A DNA stretch of 64,000 nt, from positions 1 to 64,000 of the forward strand of contig JBGAIH010000022.1 in assembly GCA_044225675.1 (NCBI GenBank). The letters run 5' to 3'. This document shows positions 8,020 through 15,603 of this stretch, in pieces (position 1 is the first letter of the stretch; every line of letters starts with the position of its first letter). A program made the position numbers and the translations under genes. Below the pieces are notes generated by a model. The model worked only from the letters and a program-made list of their open reading frames with translations, had not been told where the DNA came from and ran no database searches. The DNA comes from JACMQX01 sp044225675 (lineage in GTDB: Bacteria > Pseudomonadota > Gammaproteobacteria > Burkholderiales > Burkholderiaceae_C).

Positions 8020-8574
8020 ATGAAAATCGCTCAAGAAATCCGCGCCGGCAACGTCATCATGCACGGCAAGGACCCGATGGTCGTCCTCAAGACCGAATAC
8101 AGCCGCGGTGGCCGCAACTCCGCCACCGTGCGCATGAAGCTCAAGAGCCTGATCGCCAACTTCAACACCGAAGTGGTTTTCAAGGCCGACGACAAGATGG
8201 ACCAGATCATCCTGGACAAGAAGGAGTGCACCTACTCCTACTTCGCCGACCCGATGTACGTCTGGATGGACACCGAGTACAACCAGTACGAGGTCGAGGC
8301 CGAGAACATGGGCGACGCGCTGAACTACCTCGAAGACGGCATGGGCGCCGAAGTGGTGTTCTATGACGGCAAGGCCATCTCGGTCGAGCTGCCCACCAGC
8401 GTCGAGCGCGAGATCACCTGGACCGAACCCGCCGTCAAGGGCGACACCTCGGGCAAGGTGCTCAAGCCCGCGAAGATCGCCACCGGCTTCGAGATCGGCG
8501 TGCCGATCTTCGTGGCCCAGGGCGACCGCGTGGAAATCGACACGCGCACCGGCGAATACCGCAAGCGCGTCTGA
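8020..8574 (+). CDS. efp: Translation elongation factor P
   Basis: A 184-residue EF-P, which binds between the P and E sites and relieves ribosome stalling at polyproline. The N-terminal KOW-like domain carries Arg32 in the loop YSRGGRNSA. This is the residue rhamnosylated by EarP, and arginine there replaces the lysine of EpmA-type factors. Two OB domains follow, ending in GDRVEIDTRTGEYRKRV. The start MKIAQEIRAGNV is the canonical one; an in-frame upstream extension crosses the leader hairpin and is unlikely to be translated. It sits immediately downstream of earP and ends before a strong terminator. Confidence 0.98.
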   Translation: MKIAQEIRAGNVIMHGKDPMVVLKTEYSRGGRNSATVRMKLKSLIANFNTEVVFKADDKMDQIILDKKECTYSYFADPMYVWMDTEYNQYEVEAENMGDALNYLEDGMGAEVVFYDGKAISVELPTSVEREITWTEPAVKGDTSGKVLKPAKIATGFEIGVPIFVAQGDRVEIDTRTGEYRKRV

Positions 8575-8593
8575 GCGCCCCTCACCAACGCAG

Positions 8594-8618
8594 AAGGCTC
8601 CCCTCCGGAGCCTTTTTT
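8594..8618 (+). terminator. Rho-independent terminator of efp
   Basis: An 8-bp stem (AAGGCTCC, 8594-8601, with GGAGCCTT, 8607-8614) with a 5-base loop runs into a T-tract. It begins 20 bases after the efp stop. Confidence 0.88.
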
Positions 8619-8638
8619 CTTGGCCCGCCCACCCCGCC

Positions 8639-9457
8639 ATGGACTTCGACCCCGCGCACATTGCGGCCCCATTCCGCATGCAACCGGGCCTGCGGCGGAT
8701 GGGCCCCGACGAGCCCCATCTCACGCCGCTGACAGAAGGCAGCCGGCTGCATGCCGGCAAGCTGGCCGTGGTGCGCGCTGGCGAGCACCTGCAGGCCGTG
8801 CCCGGCTTCGATCCCGCACCCGCGCTGACCGCCCTGGCCCAGCGCGCCGCCCGGCAAGGGCTGGCCGGCACGCCGGCACTCGATGCCAACGCGCTCGCCC
8901 TGGCCTTCGAGCAGGACTTCGCGGTGCTCGACGGCGCCACCGGCCGCCTCGCCTGGCTGTGCGTCTGCTCGCCTTCCCACTGGGCGCCCGAGGACAAGAT
9001 CGGCCTCGACCTTGCCGCCGTCCATGCGCCCGTGGCCGACGGCCGGAACCTGCTTGCCGCATCCGCCCACCTGGTGCAACTGGCGACCGGCGGCGAATGC
9101 TGGGAGCGTTTCGTCTGGACGATCTCGCCCTCGACCCGCCACGACCAGCATCCGCGACGCCAGCCGCGCGAGCCGTGGCCGGCCACCGACGATGCCGCTG
9201 CCTTCGCCGCCGCCTGCCATCTGCGCGCCGAGCGCCAGACCTTCTTCCCCGTAGGCCAGGGCACGCGCCAGGCGGTGTTCACCATCCGCGTCATGATCGA
9301 GCCGTTGACGGCCTTCGTGCGCGATGCGGCCTGCGCGCGGCGCCTGCATGACGCCCTGGCCTCGATGTCCGACGCCGTCCTCGACTACAAGAGCCTCATG
9401 CGCGCCCGGGCGCCGCTGCTGCAATGGCTCGCCTCCTATCCTTCCTGCGGAAGCTGA
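8639..9457 (+). CDS. DUF3445 / haem-dependent oxidative N-demethylase alpha-like protein
   Basis: A 272-residue protein of the DUF3445 family. Studied members are the haem-PAS subunit of oxidative N-demethylases acting on dimethylamine. Typical family segments are visible: LAWLCVCSPSHWAPEDKIG around residues 100-118, HAPVADG, and WERFVWTISPSTRHDQHP. The conserved ETFFPVG-like stretch appears as RQTFFPVGQGTRQAVFTIRV. No signal peptide. The reductase, GDH-like or other subunits seen in complete demethylase operons are not adjacent, so the substrate and electron donor are unknown. It is followed six bases later by an AEC transporter. Confidence 0.82.
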   Translation: MDFDPAHIAAPFRMQPGLRRMGPDEPHLTPLTEGSRLHAGKLAVVRAGEHLQAVPGFDPAPALTALAQRAARQGLAGTPALDANALALAFEQDFAVLDGATGRLAWLCVCSPSHWAPEDKIGLDLAAVHAPVADGRNLLAASAHLVQLATGGECWERFVWTISPSTRHDQHPRRQPREPWPATDDAAAFAAACHLRAERQTFFPVGQGTRQAVFTIRVMIEPLTAFVRDAACARRLHDALASMSDAVLDYKSLMRARAPLLQWLASYPSCGS

Positions 9458-9463
9458 CACCCG

Positions 9464-10342
9464 ATGGACCTTCTTGCACGCATTGGCCAGATCATCATTC
9501 CGGTGTTCTTCGTCGTGGCGGTGGGCTACTTCTACGGCCGGCGCAGCCGCCCCGATCTGTCGACGTTCAACCGGATCATGCTCGACGTGCTGGCGCCGGT
9601 GCTGGTCTACGCGGCCCTGGCCGCCCGCGAGTTCCGCCTGCAGGATCACCTGCTGCTGCTCCTGGGCGGCTCGCTGCTGATCGCCGGCAGCGGGGCGCTG
9701 GGCTGGCTGCTGGCGCGCGTCGCTCGCGCACAGCCCCGCACGCTGGTGCCGGTGGTGATGTTCAACAATTGCGGCAACATGGGCCTGCCCCTGGCGCTGC
9801 TGGCTTTCGGGCCCGAGCATTTCGGCGCGGCGGTCGCGCTGTTCTCGGTCAGCAACCTGCTGCATTTTTCGGTGGGCACGCGCATCACCAGCGCGCAGGC
9901 CAGCACCCGCGAACTGCTGCTGAGCCCCCTGATGGTGGCGACGGCCCTGGGCTTTGCCAGCGCGTGGAGCGGCGTGCGCCCGCCCGACGTGATCCTGGCC
10001 GGCATGAAGCTGCTGGGCGAGGCCATGCTGCCGATGATGCTCTTTGCGCTCGGTGTGCGGCTCACGGCGCTGCGGCGCGAATCCGTGCCGCTCGGACTGC
10101 TGGGCGCGTTCGCCCGTCCGGTGGCCGGACTGGCCGTGGCCTTGCCACTGGCCTGGGCGCTCGGACTCGACGCCAACGCGCGGGCGCAACTCATCCTCTT
10201 CAGCGCCCTGCCGCCGGCGGTGATGCAGTTCATGCTCGCCGAACGCTACCACCAGGAGCCGGAGAAGGTGGCCGCCATGATCCTGCTGGGCAATGCGCTG
10301 GCCGTCGTGTTCATTCCACTGGCCCTCGCGCTGGCGCTCTGA
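9464..10342 (+). CDS. AEC family transporter (auxin efflux carrier-like permease)
   Basis: A 292-residue inner-membrane permease with about ten hydrophobic segments, beginning IGQIIIPVFFVVAVGYFYGRR. The NNCGNMGLPLALLAF motif in the first half and FSALPPAVMQFMLAERY in the second are characteristic of bacterial AEC/MdcF-like carriers. These transport dicarboxylates such as malonate or malate; the substrate here is unknown. It starts six bases after the DUF3445 gene, so the two are probably co-transcribed. Its last codons form the first copy of a tandem repeat that continues past the stop codon. Confidence 0.87.
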   Translation: MDLLARIGQIIIPVFFVVAVGYFYGRRSRPDLSTFNRIMLDVLAPVLVYAALAAREFRLQDHLLLLLGGSLLIAGSGALGWLLARVARAQPRTLVPVVMFNNCGNMGLPLALLAFGPEHFGAAVALFSVSNLLHFSVGTRITSAQASTRELLLSPLMVATALGFASAWSGVRPPDVILAGMKLLGEAMLPMMLFALGVRLTALRRESVPLGLLGAFARPVAGLAVALPLAWALGLDANARAQLILFSALPPAVMQFMLAERYHQEPEKVAAMILLGNALAVVFIPLALALAL

Positions 10343-10417
10343 GCCAGCGCGACGGCGATCTCGCGCTGGCGCTCTGAGTCAGCGGACGGCGATCTCTCGC
10401 TGGCGCTCTGAGCCAGC
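10326..10417. repeat. 35-bp tandem repeat duplicating the end of the AEC gene
   Basis: About 2.6 copies: 10326-10360 (35 bp), 10361-10394 (34 bp, one base lost and one changed) and a partial third copy at 10397-10417. Each unit contains GCTGGC-N7-GCCAGC, a 6-bp-stem hairpin whose loop carries the TGA stop triplet. The first copy includes the true stop codon of the transporter gene. The repeat fills most of the gap to the convergent gene at 10434. Confidence 0.85.
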
Positions 10418-10433
10418 CCAGCGCGCGGCCCGG

Positions 10434-11132
10434 TCAGAACACGCGGCGCGTCATCAGGGCGATGGCGACAGCGCCGATCACCAGAACCACGGCGATCAGC
10501 CCGCCCCAGGTCAGGAACGCATGGGAAGCCGGGATGGTTGCGGCCTGGGACTGCGCCGCGCCGGGAGGCGGCAAAGGAGGAAGGGACGCCAGCAGTTCAC
10601 GCGCCGTGTCGGGGCTGAAAAGATCGAGCGACAGGCGTTGCAGGGGCGAGTCGGGCGTCACGACCACCGCCGTCGAATTGCGCAGCCACAGGTCCACGCG
10701 CGAGCCCTGGACCTGACCCATCGCAAGCAGCGACAGCGGAATCTTGATGCGGGTGTCGCGTGAGCCGAACAGCTGCCGGCAGCGTCCGGCCAGGCGCAGC
10801 ACATCGGTCTGCACGCGGACTTCCATCTCGCCGCGGAAATCCGGGATCGACAGGCCGCGCCCCGCGACGCCCGCCAGCGCGGCCGAGTAGGTGCCCTTGA
10901 CGATGGAAAATGCGCCGCTTTGCGACGGGTTGAATCCCGCCGGTGCGTCGAGCCGGTCGCGCCGGCCCAGCAGGTCCGCGACGGTCAGCTGCGTGCCGTC
11001 GCCGCCGATCAGCACATGGTCGCTGCTGAGCGTCTGCTTGATGCGCATGCCCACGATGGTGCGGCGATCGTAGGGCCCCACTCGACGTCCTTCGAGCACT
11101 ACGTGATATCTCGATGCGTTGTCGACTTCCAT
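10434..11132 (-). CDS. Hypothetical membrane-anchored protein with GYF_2-like N-terminus
   Basis: A 232-residue protein of unknown function. Residues about 8-60 (YHVVLEGRRVGPYDRRTIVGMRI) resemble a GYF_2 domain, whose GPY core also occurs in other bacterial membrane proteins. A central globular part follows (FRGEMEVRVQTDVLRLAGRCR). A Pro-rich linker (LPPLPPPG) precedes one C-terminal transmembrane helix (TWGGLIAVVLVIGAVAIALM) and a short basic tail, so the protein is probably tail-anchored with most of it in the cytoplasm. It is divergent from the LOG-family gene, 67 bases apart. Function cannot be assigned. Confidence 0.75.
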   Translation of the reverse strand: MEVDNASRYHVVLEGRRVGPYDRRTIVGMRIKQTLSSDHVLIGGDGTQLTVADLLGRRDRLDAPAGFNPSQSGAFSIVKGTYSAALAGVAGRGLSIPDFRGEMEVRVQTDVLRLAGRCRQLFGSRDTRIKIPLSLLAMGQVQGSRVDLWLRNSTAVVVTPDSPLQRLSLDLFSPDTARELLASLPPLPPPGAAQSQAATIPASHAFLTWGGLIAVVLVIGAVAIALMTRRVF

Positions 11133-11199
11133 TGGTGTTCTCTCTCTCCGCCGGCAAGGATACCGGAGAAAGTTCACAAAAGAAGCAGAAAATAGCCGG

Positions 11200-12063
11200 A
11201 TGGATTCCACACCCGACCTTCACGACCAACGCCTGGGCGACGCCTGGACCGCCCTCAAATCCGAAACCCACACCGCCGCGCCACTCGAGCCGGACCCGCG
11301 CCGCCTGGCCTTCGCCGACCCGGAGTTCCTGCTGCGCCGCGAGACGCGGGGCATCCGGTTCCAGCTTGAACTCCTCAAGCCGGACCTCGAACAGCAGGCG
11401 CACGGCATCGAGAACACGATCGTCGTCTTCGGCAGCGCCCGCTACCGCAGCGAGGAGGCCAGCAGCCAGTTGCTGGCGCAGGCGCGGGCCAGCGGCCAGC
11501 CCGAACTGCTGGGCCGCGCCCAGGCCATCGCACGCAACGCGCACTACTACGAGAAGGCGCGCGCCTTCGGCGGCCTGGTGGCGCGCTACAGCGAAGACAA
11601 GCGGCCGGAGGACCGGCTTTTCATCTGCACCGGCGGCGGGCCGGGCATCATGGAGGCGGCCAACCGGGGCGCGCACGAGGCCGGCGGCATCAGCGTCGGC
11701 CTGTCGATCGTGCTGCCCCGCGAGGAGGAGCCCAACCCTTACGTGACGCCGGCGCTGAGCTTCAAGTTCCACTACTTCGCGCTGCGCAAGATGCACTTCA
11801 TGATGCGCGCCAAGGCCTTGGTGGCCTTCCCGGGCGGCTTCGGCACGATGGACGAGCTGTTCGAGACGCTGACCCTGGTGCAGTGCCGCAAGGCCCGGCC
11901 CCTGCCCATCGTGCTGTTCGGCTCGAACCACTGGAAGCGGCTGCTCAATCTGGAGGTGCTGGTCGAGGAAGGGGCCATCTCGCCCGAGGACCTGCAGCTG
12001 TTCAGCTACGCCGATGAGCCGGCCGAGGCGTGGGATCAGGTCAGGGCTTTCTACAAGCTTTGA
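11200..12063 (+). CDS. LOG family protein (TIGR00730-type phosphoribohydrolase)
   Basis: A 287-residue member of the LOG/lysine-decarboxylase-like family. The nucleotide-binding motifs GGGPGIMEAANRGA and PGGFGTMDELFE are complete, including the catalytic Arg/Glu of the second motif. Characterised members cleave cytokinin riboside monophosphates or other nucleoside monophosphates to base and ribose phosphate. An N-terminal segment of about 70 residues precedes the fold, making it longer than the 190-residue short LOG proteins and like the pyrimidine/purine nucleosidase (PpnN)-type group. Its last 23 bases overlap the convergent MFS gene. Confidence 0.88.
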   Translation: MDSTPDLHDQRLGDAWTALKSETHTAAPLEPDPRRLAFADPEFLLRRETRGIRFQLELLKPDLEQQAHGIENTIVVFGSARYRSEEASSQLLAQARASGQPELLGRAQAIARNAHYYEKARAFGGLVARYSEDKRPEDRLFICTGGGPGIMEAANRGAHEAGGISVGLSIVLPREEEPNPYVTPALSFKFHYFALRKMHFMMRAKALVAFPGGFGTMDELFETLTLVQCRKARPLPIVLFGSNHWKRLLNLEVLVEEGAISPEDLQLFSYADEPAEAWDQVRAFYKL

Positions 12064-13213
12064 GGCCCCAGGCAGCGCGTGATCCGGCGGCCACGACCGC
12101 GCCAACCGCCCAGAACACGCCGCCCACCCCGATGATCGAGCCGACGGCGCCGAACATCACCGGCACCGCCACGCTCGACGCGTTGATCAGCAGGAGGCGC
12201 AGGCCCAGCGCCTCGCCATGGCGATGCTCGGGCGTGATCTGGTGCAGAGTGCTCATGATCATGGGCTGCACCACGCCGAGGGCGAAGCCCAGCAGCACCG
12301 AGCACAGGCCCATGGCCAGCGGCGCGTAAAGCAGCGGATAGATCGCGAAGAGCACGGCGGTGGCCAGCATGGCGCCGGTCAGCATCACCGACTCGGTCAG
12401 CCGCTCCGCCACCAGCGGCATGACCATGCGGATCGCTGCCGCTGCGATGGCGAAGGCGCCCAGGATGCTGCCGATGGCCGACGCGCTCATGCCGCGTTCG
12501 TGGCCCAGCACCGGCACGACGAAGGTGTGCACGTCCCAGCAGGACGAGAGGATCCAGTTGACCAGCATGAGCCGCCTGAACATCGGCTCGCGCAGCAGGT
12601 CCCACGCGCTGCGCGGCGCTGCGCCCTGCTCCGGCGCGACGGGCGGCAGCTCGCGCGCCCGCGAGACCCAGTACCAGCTGATCAGCGGAAACACGGCCAT
12701 GAGCAGGAAAGCCGCCCGGTAGCCGGTGAGATCGCCGGCACGCTCGCCAGCGAAGTCGATCAGGAGACCGGCACAGAAAGGCCCCAGGAAGTTCGAGATG
12801 GCGGGCCCGATGGCCAGCAGGCTGAAGACCTGCCGAAGTTGCGTCGTGCCGGCCGCCGCGCGCCCGACGTGACGCTGCAGCGCGATGACCGCCGCCCCCG
12901 TGGCCCCACCCGTGAGCAAGGCCGCCAGGCACAGCACCGGAAACACCGGGAAGGCCACCGCCAGCAGCGCTCCGGCCACGCAGGCCACCACCGCCAGCCC
13001 GACCGGCCGGCGCAGGCCATGCCGATCAGCATAGCGCCCGGCAGGCAGCGCGAGAAACACCTGCGTCAGCGCAAACAGCGCGAGCAGGAACCCGACCGAT
13101 GCGGCGCTGTGACCCTGGGTGAGCGCCAGCAGCGGCGCGGCCATGCGCACGCCCGCCATGCAGGCATGGAGGAACACATGCCCCGCGATCAGCCGGCCCA
13201 GCTCGGCGTTCAT
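12041..13213 (-). CDS. MFS transporter
   Basis: A 390-residue major facilitator superfamily permease with twelve predicted hydrophobic helices. The signature loop between helices 2 and 3 reads PAGRYADRHGLRRPV. Small-molecule efflux is the commonest role for this size class; the substrate is unknown. The ATG overlaps the stop of rmuC by four bases (13210-13213), so the genes are probably translationally coupled, although no functional link is known. The 3' end overlaps the convergent LOG gene by 23 bases. Confidence 0.88.
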   Translation of the reverse strand: MNAELGRLIAGHVFLHACMAGVRMAAPLLALTQGHSAASVGFLLALFALTQVFLALPAGRYADRHGLRRPVGLAVVACVAGALLAVAFPVFPVLCLAALLTGGATGAAVIALQRHVGRAAAGTTQLRQVFSLLAIGPAISNFLGPFCAGLLIDFAGERAGDLTGYRAAFLLMAVFPLISWYWVSRARELPPVAPEQGAAPRSAWDLLREPMFRRLMLVNWILSSCWDVHTFVVPVLGHERGMSASAIGSILGAFAIAAAAIRMVMPLVAERLTESVMLTGAMLATAVLFAIYPLLYAPLAMGLCSVLLGFALGVVQPMIMSTLHQITPEHRHGEALGLRLLLINASSVAVPVMFGAVGSIIGVGGVFWAVGAVVAAGSRAAWGLKACRKP

Positions 13214-14565
13214 GGCGCCCCCTCCTCGCCGGCGCCCTCACCGCCTGCATCGAGTCCGGGCAGGAGCCCTGCAGCCTGCGGCTCAGGCAAGGCCTCGACC
13301 GAACGGAGCGCGCGATGCATCACGTTGCTGCGGGTCTGCGCCTTCTCCAGCGAATTGAGTACGGTCTGCGTCTGGTCCCTGACGCGGGCGAGCACCTCGC
13401 CGAACTTGCCGAACTCGGTCTTGACGGCACCCAGTACCTGCCAGACCTCGCTGGAGCGGCGCTCAAGGGCGAGCGTGCGAAAGCCCATCTGCAGCGAGTT
13501 GAGCATGGCCAGCAAGGTGGTCGGGCCGGCCAGCGTGACGCGGTGGTCGCGCTGCAGGCCCTCCATCAGGCCGGGGCGCCGCAGTACCTCGGCATAGAGC
13601 CCCTCGGTCGGCAGGAACAGGATGGCGAAGTCGGTGGTATGCGGTGGCTCGACGTACTTGTCGGCGATCGACCGGGCTTCGGTCCGGATGCGCATCTCCA
13701 GCGCCTTGCCGGCCAGCTCCGCTGCCCCCGCATCGGCGCGCTGCTGGGCATCGAGCAGACGCTCGTAGTCTTCGTTGGGGAATTTCGCGTCGATCGGGAG
13801 CCAGACCGGCGCTGCGTCGGATGCACGGCCCGGCAGGCGGATCGCGAAGTCCACCATGTTGCGGCTGCCCGGGCGGGTGGCCACCTGCACCGCATACTGG
13901 TCTGGCGCGAATACCTGCTCCAGCAGCGCGCCCAGTTGGGCTTCGCCGAAGACGCCGCGGCTCTTCACGTTGGTGAGCAGATGCTTGAGGTCGCCCACGC
14001 CCTGCGCGAGGGCCTGCATCTCGCCCAGACCCTTGTGGACCTGCTCCAGCCGGTCGGCCACCTGCTTGAAGCTCTCGCCCAGTCGCGCCTCGAGCGTGCC
14101 CTGCAGCTTCTCGTCGACCGTGCGGCGCATCTCGTCGAGCTTGGCGGCGTTGCCCTGCTGCAGTTGCGTCAGCTGCGCCTCCAGCGTCGATCGCACCTCG
14201 GACAGCCGCCGCGCGTTCGACTCGCTGAGGCCCTGCAACTGCAACGTGAGCGTGTCCGACAGGGACTTCTGCAGGAGCGTGAGTTGCTGGGCGAAGCCGT
14301 CAATCTGAGCGTTCTGCGTGCGCGTGGCCTCGGCCGCCTGCTGCAGCAGGCTCTGCTGAAACGTGGCCAGCGCCTGGCCCAGCTCCTGTCGCGCGGCACG
14401 CGACGATTCGTTCATCTCGCGCCGAAGTTCACGCTCGAGCCGGTCGGCAGCCGCGAGCGCCGCAGCCTGCGACGAATCGGGCGGCCGCCGCAGCACCAGG
14501 ACGAGCAGCAGGACCAGGCTCAGGGCGGCGAGCGCGACGAGAACCCAGGCCTGCAACTGCGACAT
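13210..14565 (-). CDS. rmuC: DNA recombination protein RmuC
   Basis: A 451-residue RmuC family protein, a nuclease-like factor that limits recombination at inverted repeats. One N-terminal transmembrane helix (WVLVALAALSLVLLLVLVL, residues 7-25) is followed by a long coiled-coil region rich in Gln, Leu and Glu to about residue 200. The conserved RmuC core then begins (LLTNVKSRGVFGEAQLGALLEQ, and WLPIDAKFPNEDYERLL, then FAILFLPTEGLYAEVLRR). Length matches the family. It is coupled to the downstream MFS gene through an ATGA overlap. Confidence 0.94.
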   Translation of the reverse strand: MSQLQAWVLVALAALSLVLLLVLVLRRPPDSSQAAALAAADRLERELRREMNESSRAARQELGQALATFQQSLLQQAAEATRTQNAQIDGFAQQLTLLQKSLSDTLTLQLQGLSESNARRLSEVRSTLEAQLTQLQQGNAAKLDEMRRTVDEKLQGTLEARLGESFKQVADRLEQVHKGLGEMQALAQGVGDLKHLLTNVKSRGVFGEAQLGALLEQVFAPDQYAVQVATRPGSRNMVDFAIRLPGRASDAAPVWLPIDAKFPNEDYERLLDAQQRADAGAAELAGKALEMRIRTEARSIADKYVEPPHTTDFAILFLPTEGLYAEVLRRPGLMEGLQRDHRVTLAGPTTLLAMLNSLQMGFRTLALERRSSEVWQVLGAVKTEFGKFGEVLARVRDQTQTVLNSLEKAQTRSNVMHRALRSVEALPEPQAAGLLPGLDAGGEGAGEEGAP

Positions 14566-14616
14566 GTCGTGACTCGGGCCGCCGTAACTCAGGTCGCGTA
14601 GCTCAGGTCGCGTGCC

Positions 14617-15603
14617 TCAGACCGCCGCCAGCACGGCCGGATTGAGCGGCGTGCGCGGCTGGCCCTCGATCAGATACCCGATCAGGTTGTCAGCGGCCAG
14701 TTGAGCCATCGCCAGGCGGGTCGGCAGCGTGGCGCTCGCGATGTGCGGGGTCAGCACCACGTTGGGCACGTCCAGCAGTTCGGGGTGGACCTGCGGCTCG
14801 CCCTCGAACACGTCGAGGCCGGCAGCGGCGATGCGGCGCTCGCGCAGGGCCTCGGCCAGCGCGGCGTCGTCCACGATGCCGCCGCGCGCGATGTTCACGA
14901 GGTTGGCGGTCGGCTTCATGAGGGCCAGCTCGGCCGCGCCAATGGCGTGATGCGATGCCGGCGTGTAGGGCAGCACCAGCACCAGATGATCCGCCGTCCG
15001 AAGCAGCTCGTCCTTGCTCACGTAGCGAGCCCCGCATGCGGCTTCGGTCGCCGCATCGAGGCGCGAACGGTTGTGGTAGATCACCTTCATGCCAAAGCCG
15101 TGGGCGCCGCGCCGCGCAATGCCCTGGCCGATGCGGCCCATGCCGAGAATCCCCAGCGTGGAGCCGTGCACGTCGGAGCCGGCGAACATGTCGTAGGACC
15201 ACTTGTTCCAGCGGCCGGCACGCAGGAAATGCTCGCTCTCGGTCACCCGCCGGGCGGTGGCCATCAGCAGCGCAAAGCCGAAATCGGCCGTCGTCTCGGT
15301 CAGCACGTCGGGCGCGTTGGTCCCGAGCACGCGGTGAGCAGTCATGGCGTCGAGGTCCATGTTGTTGAAGCCCACCGCCATGCTGGCGCAGATGCGCAGC
15401 TGCGGACAGGCCGCCAGCAGCGCCTTGTCGATCTTCTCGGTGCCGGTGATGAACACGCCCACCTTGCCCTGCAGCCGCGCGATCAGCGCGTCGCGGCTCC
15501 AGAGCACGTCGTCCTGGTTGGTCTCGACCTCGAAATGCCGCGCCAGGCGCTCGATGATCTCCGGAAAGATCGCTCTTGATAGAAGAATGGAAGGTTTGCT
15601 CAT
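14617..15603 (-). CDS. D-2-hydroxyacid dehydrogenase (glyoxylate/hydroxypyruvate reductase type)
   Basis: A 328-residue NAD(P)-dependent D-isomer-specific 2-hydroxyacid dehydrogenase. The dinucleotide motif GILGMGRIGQG sits near residue 155. The catalytic set is visible as the Arg in NIARGGIVDD, the Glu in GLDVFEGEPQVHPEL and the His in LTPHIASATLPTR. It is closest in style to GhrB/glycerate dehydrogenases, which reduce glyoxylate or hydroxypyruvate. Its ATG shares one base with the stop codon of the antiporter upstream (TGATG at 15601-15605), so the two form a coupled operon. Confidence 0.9.
   Translation of the reverse strand: MSKPSILLSRAIFPEIIERLARHFEVETNQDDVLWSRDALIARLQGKVGVFITGTEKIDKALLAACPQLRICASMAVGFNNMDLDAMTAHRVLGTNAPDVLTETTADFGFALLMATARRVTESEHFLRAGRWNKWSYDMFAGSDVHGSTLGILGMGRIGQGIARRGAHGFGMKVIYHNRSRLDAATEAACGARYVSKDELLRTADHLVLVLPYTPASHHAIGAAELALMKPTANLVNIARGGIVDDAALAEALRERRIAAAGLDVFEGEPQVHPELLDVPNVVLTPHIASATLPTRLAMAQLAADNLIGYLIEGQPRTPLNPAVLAAV

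Noticed and set aside
10343..10433. Repeat block as a CRISPR or REP element
   Set aside because: Units are directly adjacent with no spacers and one copy is the 3' end of a gene; a local slippage duplication explains it better.
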